A DNA stretch of 64,000 bases. Origin: Saururus chinensis. Its lineage: Eukaryota; Streptophyta; Magnoliopsida; Piperales; Saururaceae. The notes under the pieces are model-generated. The model made no database searches, was not told the DNA's origin, and saw nothing but the letters and a program-made list of their open reading frames with translations. Made by a program: the position numbers and the translations under genes. The stretch covers positions 13,637,968 through 13,701,967 of the forward strand of contig CP141141.1 of assembly GCA_035235625.1 (NCBI GenBank). The letters are read 5' to 3'. The stretch's first letter is position 1. Every line of letters begins with the position of its first letter. This document shows positions 1-11,588 of this stretch, in pieces.

Positions 1-2100
1 TGGAGGATAACATTTGAAAATTTAAGAAGCCAGATAACATTAGCAAATGCCTAATCAATCAGAATCATAATCAAATATGCACTACTCTGTCTAGATTGCA
101 TGGGATTTATTAAAGCTCAGCCTATAAAATAAGCTCATTCAATTGATTTAACTACCAAGAGGGGATAAAGGTACCTCCTAACTTCTCTGAATTTGCTCTA
201 ATTGCATTGAAATCACCCATGAGAGCTATATATCCCTTGTTGAAGCTAAATAATATCCTTCTAGAAAAGAGCTTGTCATGCATGGAACTTGTAGTATTAT
301 TAAGAGTAAAACAGAAAGAGAAACCATCAATAAGAGAGTATGATTTGCAGTGAAGCATCTAAGTTGATTCCTAAGGATTTGTAACTTTGAATAGTTGGGG
401 ATTCCATAATAAAAGAAGATGCCTAGTAACATTTGACTTATAATTATGAATGTAATCCTAACATCTAGCAATCCTATGATAAACCCTCCAAAAAATTTTA
501 TATTTCAATTTAGTTTCACATAGACTCATCATATCAATATTCTGAGCTTTAATTGGGTCTACAACAGTGGACCTCTTATTTCCCTAGATATTCAATGCAC
601 TAATAGCCATTGGAAGTTAGGGGGTCCATCCCCCTTCTTTGAATTCTTAGATTTCTTGGTGGACGTGCTCCTTTAGGCTTCTAGCTTAGGTTGTTCATTA
701 GTGATAATTAAGGTTTTACCATTAACAAGCTCTTCATCTTCAACATCCAAAAGGGGCTCGTCAACTTGGACTAATACATAGAAAGAATTATGATTTCCTA
801 ATGAAGTGAAGCTCCTAGGTCTACTATAAATGGACTTATGATATTTTTGGAGAAATTCATACCTCAACTTAACTTAATTATTGCATGTCACCTTGGAAAT
901 GACTAGAATTTTTAGATAAAAGCCTAATGTATTGCAAGATTACCGGATCCCCTTTATGTTCCACATGAGGCAGACCCAATATATTAACATATCGGGACCC
1001 AATCCCTGATCCTATGTCATTTATGTATTTCAACGAGGATCCACTAGGTCAATAATTTCCCTTTGATGTAGCCCCTACATGAGGAATATTTCTGCCTGCT
1101 TGAACAATGTTTGGGCAATAGATAAAATGCATATTTGAAACTCTCATCTCAACACCTCCATTAGAGAGAGGGATCACATATGGACTGACTAACAAGCTGT
1201 CCACATCATCTCTTTTGTGAGTTGGGAGCCATGTGCTTCAACTTCTCCACTGCATACATAGCTCCGACCATGGTATTTTGCACCCCTTGTTTCCTTAGTT
1301 TTTCACTTGTCTCCATTTCTACCTAATTGGACAAATTAATGTAAAGTGATCAAAATATAGATATTTAGAACATGATTGAGGCTTCAACTTATACTCCACT
1401 TTCTATAAAAATGGAAGAACCATCATCACATTTGATAGTGATTTCACTTGAGAATATCAATCTCATTACATATCCTTGCATAAATAAGATGAGCTAGATT
1501 AGGACTAGGAAGATCACATTATTGAGGAGTCCCTAGAGTACTTGCGATCATGCTAAGGATTTCAACACCAAAGTACTATATCTGTAATTGAGGGAGCCGA
1601 ACCTAGATAGGAATGGTTTTAATAATATGCCTGAGAGGCTTCATACCCCCGGATATCATTGCCTAAGAATAAGTAGATAGCCTCCCACCGACTAAATTGT
1701 TGAATTCAAAATTCTATTAGTCTTATTCTAATAAAAATTTGAACAAAAATAATCCATTTGCCAATGATTGCATTTCAAAAGTACCAACCAAATTCCAAGC
1801 TTTTGTGAGAGTATTCTTGAGCTAGACATAATAATGTCTCTTCCCCAATACATATCCAACAAGAGTGTGCTTCCATTATTGGGCTTCATTGTCCAATATT
1901 CATTTGGGGATTTTCACATAAGGATTATGAAGAATATTAGGAAAATGAGGAATTACCATTGACAAAAAAACATTGAAGAAGAGGCCACACCAGTCTAGGC
2001 TAGAGAGAGAGGCCACCATCATCCTCCTAGGGTACAAATTTATTTACTAGCAGCAGATTTATTCTAGCAATAATGGCCTTTGTAGCAAAAAGGGAAACTA
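1..2100 (-). mobile_element. L1-type LINE relic (ORF1 and endonuclease), runs off the window edge
   Basis: Minus-strand translation gives, in element order, a DUF4283-like ORF1 segment at about 2010-1540 and an apurinic endonuclease segment at about 615-160. The ORF1 segment contains KAWNLVGTFEM followed by LANGLFLFKF, and further on ARICNEIDI. The endonuclease segment contains a motif close to LCETKLK and the GDFNAIR box followed by SEKLGG. Several stops and frame changes interrupt both parts, so the copy is dead. The reverse transcriptase half would lie to the left of position 1. The 5' boundary near 2.1 kb is approximate. Known of the family: plant L1 LINEs encode an ORF1 RNA-binding protein and an ORF2 with EN-RT-zf-RVT. 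Confidence 0.8.
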
Positions 2101-2457
2101 GAAGACCAAAAGCTCTATCTGCAGGCCATTGCACAAGAACAACTGGCATATCATGAATTAGAGCTCAGCGGTTAGGGATCAACAATCGGTGGACTAGAAA
2201 TTGTTTTAAATGAGGGTGGATGATTGGATTCTAATTTAGTTTGCACCAAGTTGCTTCCAGAAAAAAAAAAAAAGCCAACTTGAAGATTAGAGAGAGTTCT
2301 ATGCGGGTTTTTTGCAAAACTAGGAAAGAAAAACTAGAAGTTTAGTATTCAATGCCCTACCTAGATGAGGGTCGAGACTCTATTCAAGGTCAAATAGGTC
2401 GGAACCCTTAACGACCACTCTTTTGATCTCTTTATAGGAGTATTGTATATCAACTCT

Positions 2458-2884
2458 TGGTGGCAGAAACCATCCAAGACCCTCATGCATCAACATCCAA
2501 GAGAATGAAGGACATCCTTTGGTGTCATACTCATAAGGAAACGGAGGTAGAGCACTACCGGAGTAGCCAAATGATGGTGACAGTGAGGGCAAGAGACAAT
2601 GGACAGCAACCTTAACCCACATTGGTGATGAGTCTTGGGATCTTGGTGACTTCGACGTAAACTCTATTTCCTGGTGGCAGAGACCATCCAAGATGTGCAT
2701 GCATCCACATCCATGAGAATGAAGGGCATCCTTTGGTATCATACTCATAAGGAAACGGATGTAGAGCACTATTGGAGTAGCTAGACAATGGTGATAGTGA
2801 GGCAAGAGATAATGGACAACAATTTTAACCCACATTGGTGAGGAGTCTTGGGCTCTTGGTGACTTCGACAGAAGCTCTACTTCC
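2458..2884. repeat. Two-copy tandem duplication, about 213 bp per unit
   Basis: The unit starting TGGTGGCAGA at 2458 recurs at 2672 and runs to about 2884. The copies differ by substitutions and one single-base indel in a GAGGGCAAG/GAGGCAAG stretch. A minus-strand open frame of 151 codons (2835-2380) crosses both units and therefore contains an internal repeat of 71 residues beginning MWVK. I do not recognise the peptide. The frame may be open only because the period is close to a multiple of three. Confidence 0.75.
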
Positions 2885-4140
2885 TTGCTTGTTCATTATC
2901 CTTCCCAGAGGTTGGCACTTTTCATGGTTGAGGTTGGGGACAATAACATGCCACTAGAGACATGATGGCAGCAATGGCGGCAACTAGGGTACCCCTTTTT
3001 GCTGGATCATTGTATCTTCCTTGTGCTTGAAGACTAATCTCTCAACGACGCTTGTCTAAAAGAGGATGAAGAGAGGGAGCGAATTGATAGAAGAGGAAGA
3101 CCAAGGAGGTTGCCAACAACAAGAAAAGGGTGGCAATGGTTGGTGGAACCATAGTCGTGTACATCACACACTATCCTTGATAATAACCAACCTTCCCTAA
3201 ATTATAACAATGTGATATAGACTCGTGGGTTCACTTGGGTGGAGTAAGGGCAATAATGGTGGATGAGAGAAGTTCTATGAACCCATAATTTACTGATAAA
3301 AAAGAGATATGTTCAATGAAAGGTGGAGAAGGAAAGGAGGAGGGACAAGCATAGGTCTAGGCAAAGATGAGAGAGGAGAAAATGGGAGAATTTGACTATG
3401 CTAAACTTGGCTAAGTTTGATTGATTCTATTATAGTAATTAGGGCACATGACCCTTATACTTAAATAAAGATGGTGAGCTACGTATGTGTGCACACAACT
3501 TATTAAGCAATGTCTAACTCCAACTGTTCGATTCTACCTCCATTCAAGAGAATAATATATTAAGAAACTAATGACATGTCAAAAGCAAACTTAAAGGGCG
3601 CATGTGGATGGATTGAAGCTTGAACTAACAAGAAGTTAGGTGAAAATCTATATCAGAAGGGTCTCAATATTCCACCATGTTTTGCTTACACTTTTTATGC
3701 AAGACATCTATCTTGGGTACTACAAAAGAAAGTCATTCTCCACCATCCATGCCCATCCTTAGGGGCTAGTAGAGCCATGTAGCAAAAACCTTTATGATAT
3801 CCTGCTTGTGGCGATGACCAAAGCACTGCAGAAGAATGTCATGATGGACTAGATGGTATTGATCTTCTCATAAAGTTGTCAGTAGTGCTGGTTCAATGCA
3901 CAAAGGATCACTGACTAACTTCTAGAGGTGGAAGACATGATAAAACTATTTAGATCTCAATCTTCACATGTAGCTACATGAAATACACCCCCTTGTCAAT
4001 TTGCTTTATGATCTAGTATGACTTATGTAACTTTAAAGCAAATGTGAGCAGATGTATTGTATTGGTTTATTTTGGTTATCAAATTTGAGTCAGAGATTAG
4101 ATAGCTTACTACTCAAGATCACATGGTGAAGATGAAGCAT
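2885..4140. other. Unassigned intergenic sequence
   Basis: No convincing coding frame, terminal repeat or known domain was seen. The stretch is AT-rich with purine-rich patches around 3050-3120 and 3300-3390. It may be old transposon sequence. Confidence 0.4.
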
Positions 4141-4149
4141 AATAGAAGA

Positions 4150-5000
4150 CTCTAGAGTGTTGGACAGGTAAAAACATGCACACTCACACACTTGGGACAA
4201 TGAGACTTTCATATTAAAGTGTAAGAAAAAGTATTGGAGAATTTTGGACAAAAATTGTGTTTTTGTTCATAAGCAATTGGTCGCTATAGATCACCCGATT
4301 GATCAACATTGAATTTTTTTACAAAGTGCTCCAAAACACAAAATTGATAGATCACTAGGTAGTGAGATTGAATGGCCTTGTATGTTGTTCATAGAGTTAT
4401 AGTAACCTAAACAAATGTGTTTTGAGTGTCTAGTGTTTTCCTTTGGCTACATGTTTTGAAAATAAATTCAATTAACCAAAAAAGGATCCTTTAATTATTG
4501 TTTAATTTATGAATAATTGTTGAAGATGTATTCACAATAGAACAATACAATAATTGCAAAAGGAGTTCTTCATAAACAGACCTTGAAGAAGCTTCAAAGA
4601 TCCAATTGAAAAGGAATTTGATTGGTGGTTATGTTATTGAAGAAAAACAAATATTATACTCAAAGAGAAAAGGATCAAGGAAGTGTCTTGGTGAATATAG
4701 AGAAGGGACTTCTAGTTTGGGTAGAGGGTGGTAGCCTTAAATCTTGTAAGTTCTTATGTTCATAGTGCAGTAATTTAGCCGAAGTAACTCGTTGGCCATG
4801 ATTTTTTTCCAGATTTGTTTTTTCACATAAAAATTGGTGTGTTGCTTGTGGTTTGCATTCCTTTATTGCTCAATAGATCATTGGTTTGCGCTAGATAATT
4901 CTGATATAGCTTTCCTGTACATGAAGGCCATATCATGTAGTTTTTTATTTAAGCTAAGTATTTAGACTATGGGCAATGTGGTGATCCTCTAATTTTATAG
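4150..5000 (+). repeat. Dispersed LTR-like repeat R1, copy 1
   Basis: This shares an ordered series of blocks with 13390-14470 and 34905-35945. The blocks are a CACACTCACA-type start, a section rich in ATTGATCG motifs, a GGGTAGAG..TGGTAGCC block, and a closing block resembling AGTTCTTTA..CTAGGTATT..GGCAATG..G. The architecture resembles Ty1/copia LTRs, but terminal TG/CA ends and target duplications were not resolved. Confidence 0.5.
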
Positions 5001-5346
5001 TAGCATGAAGTGGTAAGTAAGTTTTTTATTAGATGGCTTGTGCAAGGAACCCTCATAGTTAGATTAATTGTTGAAATAAACAAGATCATCCAACTTGAAA
5101 TTGTGACATTTTTTATAAACCTAACACATGTGATTATATGACACCTCCAAGTTAAGGCATATCGCTTTCAAGGACAAACTTTGATGCAGAGTGAAGATAG
5201 TTTGTTTTGTCTTCTACAAATGCCACCCTTGCCCATATCCATCACAAACAACAAACAAAGGTGTATCCTCATCCATTCACCTTGGACAGCGGTTGATGTG
5301 GATGAATAGGGACAACATAATGGATAGTGCATATTTACAGTGATCC

Positions 5347-5806
5347 TAGGGTTGCACTCAAAACCTAGACCCAACCCAACTCAGATGGAAATTAATGACC
5401 TAAATTTGACTCAGTTCAGGTATGGATGGGTCTGGTCCTAGGAAAAAAATTAGGCACTTCTTGGGTTGGATTCGGTCTAGCAGGTGAAAGCCCAAGGAAC
5501 CAATCCAATCAGACCTGAGTTCTTAATAAACCTACAAAACCTTATCTAACCTCAGTGTGTGAGTTTATATAATTTACCAAGATATAACCAACCCAATATG
5601 GTGTTAGTTCTATTTGAAATTTTGGAACCAACCAAACCCAAGATAAAATCTCAATTCCTATTTCGGTTCTTGAGTTTTTTGATTCCTAAGTCAGATCAAG
5701 TTGGGTCCAAGACATTTGATTCCTATATCGGGTCGGGTCCAAGGAACTTGGTTCCTATCTCGGGTCAAGTCGGGTCCTTACAAAACCGACCTAAGATGCA
5801 ACCCTA
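5347..5806. mobile_element. hAT-like non-autonomous element (460 bp)
   Basis: The ends are perfect 10-bp inverted repeats, TAGGGTTGCA at 5347 and TGCAACCCTA ending at 5806. The 8-bp flanks AGTGATCC (5339-5346) and GGTAATCC (5807-5814) match at 6 of 8 positions, as expected for an aged hAT target duplication. The right half holds about three imperfect direct repeats built on GATTCCTA..GGGTC at 5680-5780. It has no transposase, so it would need one supplied in trans. Confidence 0.65.
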
Positions 5807-5864
5807 GGTAATCCACATCCCTCACAAGAGGGGGTTCAAACGTTGGGCTGATCCTAGTTTTGTA

Positions 5865-6072
5865 CTCCCTTTGACCATCCAGCTCACATTAATAGCTTTA
5901 TTTGGACAAAAGTTTGTTCCAAATTAATAGCTTCATTATGTTCAATCTAAGTGGTTGGGTACTTAAAAAAGAGTATCATAAGCTTATTTTTCCTTTTCTT
6001 AGATGTAGATATTACCATTCAATAAAAATTATTATTTATCTAAATGTAACTATTAATATAGGATGGAGGGAG
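5865..6072. mobile_element. Stowaway-type MITE 1
   Basis: The right end GGATGGAGGGAG and a degenerate left end CTCCCTTTGACC form the Stowaway terminal repeat, flanked by TA on both sides (5863-5864 and 6073-6074). The interior is AT-rich and shared with the elements at 7973 and 8384. It is about 208 bp and non-coding. Confidence 0.8.
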
Positions 6073-6083
6073 TAAATCAAATG

Positions 6084-6332
6084 ACCCTCCTCCCCTCAAC
6101 TTTAAAATAATATCAAATGCCGCATCTACTTCCATTATTTACAACTAACCCATAAGCTAAAGGGTTTTGGTCCGGTCTAACTCACCTTTGTGAGGGCACG
6201 CCAAAAAAAATGGATGACAAGCTAACATAAGGAGAGATTGACCAGCCAAAACTGTTAGCCAGGGGTTAATTTGTTGTAAATATTTAAAGCAAGGGGGGCA
6301 TTTGGCATTAGTTCAAAGTTCGGGGGTGGGGC
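6084..6332. mobile_element. Small TIR element with inverted repeats of about 38 bp
   Basis: The left end (6084-6124, with CCCTCAACTTT and ATCAAATGCC) is an imperfect inverted copy of the right end (6292-6332, with GGCATT..TTCAAAGTTCGGGGG). Identity over about 38 bp is roughly three quarters by eye. No clear target duplication was found, so the superfamily is open. The long ends would suit a Mutator-like MITE. Confidence 0.45.
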
Positions 6333-6490
6333 GAAGGTATGAGTTAGTTTCCCTAATATTATCCCATCCTAGTGATCCCACTGCTATCCAATTACAAGCT
6401 CCATTGCAAATTGTTTTATTAATCATCTGATTAAGAAGAGTGTGCAAAAAGTTCGTTGTGGGGGCCGGTGAAGAATATAATTTCATTCCA

Positions 6491-6604
6491 TAATATTCCC
6501 TATGTCCCAAATTTATAGCTATGTTTAGTTTTTCAAAATAAACTAATTTTAGTTCAATTTAAAAAAACCAAATGCAACTATTAATTTAAGACTGATGATG
6601 TATT
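6491..6604. mobile_element. Degenerate MITE related to the 49.3-kb palindromic MITE
   Basis: It contains TTAGTTTTTCAAAAT and its partly inverted partner, as in the foldback MITE at 49319-49459. The left end CCCTATGTCCCA is a decayed CTCCCTCTGTCCCA. The boundaries are approximate. Confidence 0.4.
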
Positions 6605-6832
6605 ACACAAAGGTAACTTACATTAGCGATCACAAGATCCATAAATTTCATGGGCAAATTAATCGCACTTATCTATTTCAACATAGTAAGCGCACTCCAG
6701 TTTCTTGTATTCAAATACTTAACTTCAAATTTTGAGATAAGCTTTCTTCAAATTGAGAAGAGTTGATGTGAAACATAACTCCCAACGCCATCAATATCCA
6801 AATACAAGTTTTTAGTAAAGAAGTAGATTAAA

Positions 6833-7530
6833 TCATGACTTGGATATAGTCAGATGCAAAGCTAGTTTTATCAGGAAATTTTCTACTAAATGAGCCTATA
6901 AGTCTATCTCCTTTCATTCTTCTATTTTGTGTTGGACCTTTCTTATGTGGTTCAAACATCATATACCTTACCACTCTTTTATTTGTTGGCCTATGTTTCA
7001 AGGCCGTTTACTCACATTAGATAAGATTCAAGCAAGAGAAGTTCACATTATCAACAGATGCTTTCTTTGTAAGAATGATATTGAATTTGCCCATCATCTC
7101 TTCCTTTCTTGCTGCTATTCCAAGTGGTTGATGAGTCAAATATTCAAGTTATTTAAAGTGGACATCTCTCGTAATCAAGCACGTTAAGCCATTGATCATA
7201 TTATTTTCTTCAATCAAAGCACTCCAAAGTTAGGTTTGATGCTAAAGATCTTTCTAAACTGCATTGTCTACTTTATCTAGAGATAAAGAAATCCGAGAAT
7301 TTTCATGAATGAATACACTCATAAAAGACTCATCTTTTATAAGTGTGAACTTCAAGTTAAAACTTACATCTCATCTAATTTTTATCTTTCTAAACTTGTT
7401 GATGAGTTTCTTTTCCTAGTTGAAAGATGGAGTCTGTAATTTTCTTATTTTATAAACCTTTGTCTTTGTTCCCCTTTTGATTTAAGTGAAGGGAGTCTTT
7501 CTCCCCATTTTACTTAATGAAAAAAGGGAG
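6833..7530 (+). mobile_element. 5'-truncated LINE, 3' end with zf-RVT domain
   Basis: The frame at 6927-7187 reads WFKHHIPYHSFICW, then LLTLDKIQAR, CFLCKND and HHLFLSCCYSKW, the zinc-binding domain at the C-terminus of plant LINE ORF2. It is collinear with 34120-34806 and ends in the same CCCATTTTACTTAATGAAAA tail. A stop follows at 7185, where the 34-kb copy reads on. It is a dead-on-arrival LINE fragment. Confidence 0.8.
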
Positions 7531-7561
7531 ACTAAGTAGTATAGTGTGATGCTTAGAGCTA

Positions 7562-7887
7562 GCTTGTTTGGATACACATTTTTGTGGAAAATTAAATGAA
7601 GATTTTATAAAGTCGATTTCATGGAAGAAAATCATGGAGAATGAGTATATATGTAACAATACATTTTATGATTCAATAGATTGGAGGGCATTTCCATCAT
7701 AAGAAGACACTTACCATTCGTTTTCCTCTCTCCATTTTCTAAAATGCTAAGTGCATTTTCTAAAATGGCCATTTTGTATAAAATGTTTTATTTTGTGTAA
7801 AAGGTGGGAACACAAACATGAATTTGTAAAAAGTACCCAAAATAATCTACAAAAGAGGTGCAAAATGCAAAATGTGTATCTAAGCAG
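7562..7887. mobile_element. Candidate small TIR element
   Basis: GATACACATTTT at 7571 is repeated in inverted form as AAAATGTGTATC ending at 7880. Weaker complementarity extends outward a few bases on each side. The interior is AT-rich and non-coding. The target duplication and superfamily are not clear. Confidence 0.4.
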
Positions 7888-7972
7888 CAGCACCTGAGAG
7901 TGTTGATGACTTGATAGAATATCATGAGATTTTAAATAGAATTGTAGTTCTAGCACCAATCTTTTCTATATA

Positions 7973-8170
7973 CTCCTTCCATCCTAAATTAATAGCTCTA
8001 TTTAACAGGAAAAAATTGTTTCATATTAATAGTTGTATTTTATTAAATTTAAATAGTTGGATACTTAAAATAGAGAATGGCAAACTTATTTTTCTTTCTC
8101 TTAGATGTGAGTTTCACCGTTAAATAAAAATTTCTATTTTTCTAAATGTAACTATTAATATTGGATAGAG
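7973..8170. mobile_element. Stowaway-type MITE 2
   Basis: The left end is CTCCTTCCATCC after TA (7971-7972) and the right end is GGATAGAG followed by TA (8171-8172). The interior matches the 5865 and 8384 elements (AATAGCTC..ATTT and AACTATTAATA). Confidence 0.75.
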
Positions 8171-8383
8171 TATAAACTTAGGATTATCCCAAAAGCCATA
8201 CTTTGTGAGCTATAAATTGGACTAGGGAGGATCAAATTCCAAACATGGAACACCTCTTCTTGCCGGTATTTCCTAAATCACCCTATTCACCAATGAGTTG
8301 GCAAAAGACAGTCATTCACAAAGAATCATTGAAATTATTTTCCAGAAGTTCTTAGGAGTTTTGTTGTACTCTAACACCAAAGA

Positions 8384-8585
8384 CTCCCTCCATCCTAGCT
8401 CCATTTGGCAAAAAAAAATTATTCTATATTAATAGCTCTATTATGTTAAACTTAAGTAGTTGACTACTTAAAAAAGAGTATAATAAGCTTAAATGTGGTC
8501 GACTATTTTCTCTTAAATGTGGGTTGAACTATTCAATAAAAATTACTATTTTTCAAATGTAGCTATTAATACAAGATGGAGGCAG
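8384..8585. mobile_element. Stowaway-type MITE 3
   Basis: The left end is CTCCCTCCATCC and the right end is GATGGAGGCAG followed by TA. It belongs to the same family as MITEs 1 and 2 and lies about 230 bp beyond the stop codon of the ADF gene. Confidence 0.75.
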
Positions 8586-8819
8586 TATTAAAGATTAATG
8601 TCATGGCATATTTAACAATATCGGATGTTTCTAAGAGATAATTTAAATTTTCTTTTCAATCAAAACCCTTAGAACATAAAAAAGAAACGAGAGAAAGGAG
8701 TCAGGAATATTGCAGTTACTTTTAAAAAATAGTTAAAATTGCATGTCAAAATGACCCGCTAAATCATGTTAAATGAAAGAAATCTAGCCAGATTGCCCAG
8801 GCCGACGAAATTCTCTTTT

Positions 8820-10011
8820 TCAGATGGCTCGTCCCTTTACAATATCAATGCTAATCTCGCTGGGGTCCGTGGCCTGCAACTCCACCTGAATCCCATCAAG
8901 CTCCCTCTTGAACCTGTCCTTGGAGCTGGCATACAGCATTTTACTCCTCACTTTTGCTTCATCTGGAGACCTGTAAAAGATTTATCACAAAATAATTACC
9001 AATAAGCTGAGCCTAAAACCTTCCTTTTTACAGCCTGAATATATATTGTTATGTACTCTTGACTATGCATTATAAGGGTAATTAAAAGCAAAAGCTGAAA
9101 GAACATGATGAGAGCAGAACTGTTTGATCTGGGTACCAAGAGATGAAGAAGATCTTGCTCTTCTGGCAGTTCTCTTCAGTGGTGAAGTCGAAGTCATAAA
9201 CAGCATAACGGCACTCATTGGAGGGCAAGCAAGAAGTGAAGGCGTCATAACTCTCACCTGGCTCTCCCAGCTTCTCCACCGTTACCTGTTGGATCTTCTC
9301 GTCGATTTTGAACACTATGAATCGGTAACTTCTCTTTGCCTTCAGCTCCAGAAACTTCAGTTTGCATTCATCATGCACAGCCATTCCGGATGCCGAATTC
9401 GCCTAGTTTTTGTTTAAAAATGTTGAATAATGTCATTATTGGAATTTTTTTAATCATGTCATCGTTGGAAATATTAGTAAAAAGAAAGTTAACTCTTTGT
9501 TATCATATAAATCTATATTTTCGGGAGTTTTTGACAAGATGCATTCAATTCTTAGGTCAATTTTGAATAATATATCCTGTGACAGCTGGGTGGTTAGAAC
9601 AGTTCGACTTAGGTATAGAATTTGGCACCATTGTCTGAGTATTATTCTATTCACACTTGATCAGCCAATGTAGATATGAATTGTGCCATTAAAATCATAG
9701 CTATATCCCTGTTAGCATATGGATGAATTCAACTCGGAATTAATTGGTGTCATCACACAAGCCAAAGAGACCCAGATAGATTTACTTGTCCCATCACTCC
9801 ATGTTTTGATATTTTTCGCTTTTGATCATGCGCAGGACTAGCAATATAATTGAATTTGTTGGTATTTATTCACAATCTGGGCTAGTTATTATCTGCTAAA
9901 ATAAAGGGCAATGGTTTATCCTGGCTTCCCTATTTTTTTTCAGAAGTGACAGGAACGTATAGACAATGCTTAGACAACGCAAACAATATTAAGGAAGAGA
10001 AAACATACCAT
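8820..10011 (-). CDS. ADF: Actin-depolymerizing factor (ADF/cofilin), 3 exons
   Basis: ADF binds actin monomers and filaments in the cytoplasm, severs filaments and speeds their turnover. The exons are complement(10009..10011), complement(9137..9402) and complement(8820..8970). They total 420 nt, giving 139 residues and a stop, the usual plant ADF length. Exon 1 codes only the initiator Met (ATG then GTATGT), the characteristic plant ADF arrangement. Exon 2 opens with [17 protein letters not shown] and contains [22 protein letters not shown] and KIFFISW. Exon 3 supplies [20 protein letters not shown], the long actin-binding helix, and ends VKGRAI. Trp90 is split across the second intron. Ser6, the family's inhibitory phosphorylation site, is present. 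All splice sites are GT-AG (introns of 606 and 166 bp), no frame breaks were seen, and the gene looks functional. Confidence 0.95.
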
Positions 10012-10196
10012 GCTTGTCTCTGCGTTGGAAGCTGGGCGTCGGATGCAGAAGAGAAACAATTGAGAGTGATGATGGAAGAGGGTATCAACGTAGAGAAGAA
10101 GATGACAGAGCCTGGGCAGTTGGAAAGGTGGAGGGAGAAGAGAGAGGCTGGGAAGGAGAGATTTTGAGGGAGAAAATGAGGGGCGAGCAAATATAC
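10012..10196 (-). promoter_or_regulatory. ADF core promoter and pyrimidine-rich 5' leader
   Basis: On the minus strand a TATATT box at about 10196-10190 is followed by a strongly CT-rich leader that ends directly at the start ATG (10011). Overlapping open frames on both strands here are by-products of this composition. Confidence 0.6.
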
Positions 10197-10299
10197 ACCT
10201 CTCATCTCGCGCTTCGTTACGCTTTGCCTCTTGCCACGTTTCCCTTGGACTGCGGCCTAATTTCCTTCATCTTTCTCAAAATTACTGTGTGGTAGTTTG

Positions 10300-11588
10300 T
10301 GTCTCACCGTCTATTTGACAGTTCGCTTCTTGGTAAATTAATTGAATTCAATAAAATTCCTTCAAAACAAATGAAGAATCTTTCATCTTTTCAGTGTTGA
10401 TAAGTTATGATCATCATTTGTTAGATATTTAAGTGATATAAAGTCAATTTAAAATAGGAGGAGGAGGTTGAAATTTACCAAAAAAAGGAAAAAGTATGAA
10501 GGTGTGAAAAATGAAAACCTAGCAATCAAGTTAATTAGTTACCGGCTTAATTGACTCATGTTCAAACAAGTACCAAAAACCATTGGTTTAGATCTAGTGT
10601 CAGATTATTTTCGATCCATAGGAACCCTAAGTTGGTCAATGAGGTGAACACAAGGGAAAGGAAGAGAAGAAGTAGCAGACAAGTTAACTTAAATCACTCG
10701 TAAAATGAGTCTTTTCCATAAATACATTTGATAAAATTAGTATTTGTATTGAATGTTGAAACACACATCTAAGAGAAGGGGAAATAAGTTTATGATAATT
10801 TTTTTTAAGTACCCAACCACTTAAATTAAATAAAATAGAGTTATTAATATAGAATAAATTTTCTTGCCAAATAGAGCAATTAATGTAGGCCGGAGAAAAT
10901 ATATTATCAATGGATTAAAAAATTATCAATCGGTTAGATGAGCAGGCTCTAATGGGGGAAAGAGCGCCTAGGGTTTCTAGGCTCTACCATTCTTCTTGCT
11001 GCCACCAATAACTCTTTCTGGCCTTCCTCCTATTGATTGCCTTATTCAAGTCCATTCATCCTCCTATCTCCATTGAGCCTTCTCATAGGGATGAGGGAGG
11101 GATGTTCATACTCCTCTTCCACTCCCCCGGTTTGGAAGAGCCTATTCACCAGGCTGAAAGCTTGTGATAGGAGCATCGCAACAAGTGTGCAACAAACTAA
11201 GTATAATAGATTAAGAACTTTCACAAAATACTCTCATCAGGTAAACACAACAATGACCTAGCAGTGTACTATTTCATGTGCATTAAAATAAAAAGCTAAT
11301 CACACATAACACACGAAATTTCCTACATGGAAAAGAAACCATGGGACACTTCCACTATAAAGAAAAGTAAAACAAATCACTTTTGATACAATCAGTTCCC
11401 ATGCATGATTTATTCAAAGAGATCTCAATTCACGCTTTAGTTGTCAATTTCCTCTAGATTTCGTTCGTCGTGCTAATAATTCTTCAACCATCCATTGATC
11501 AGTTCATTTTCATCTCATGTTTGCACTAGAGAAATCAATAACAAAAAATAACCAACTTCTACTAAATTTTATAAGTAGGGTTTGGCAA
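10300..11588. other. Intergenic, with one decayed Stowaway-like block
   Basis: The block at about 10735-10895 is an inverted, decayed copy of the local Stowaway interior (AAGTACCCAACCACTTAAA, ATAGAGTTATTAATA). The remainder, including two short overlapping frames at 11037-11261, shows no recognisable domain. Confidence 0.4.

Noticed and set aside
9930..10295. Overlapping open frames on both strands, 73-93 codons
   Set aside because: They lie in the pyrimidine-rich leader and promoter of the ADF gene. The minus ATG followed by a splice donor explains the region better.
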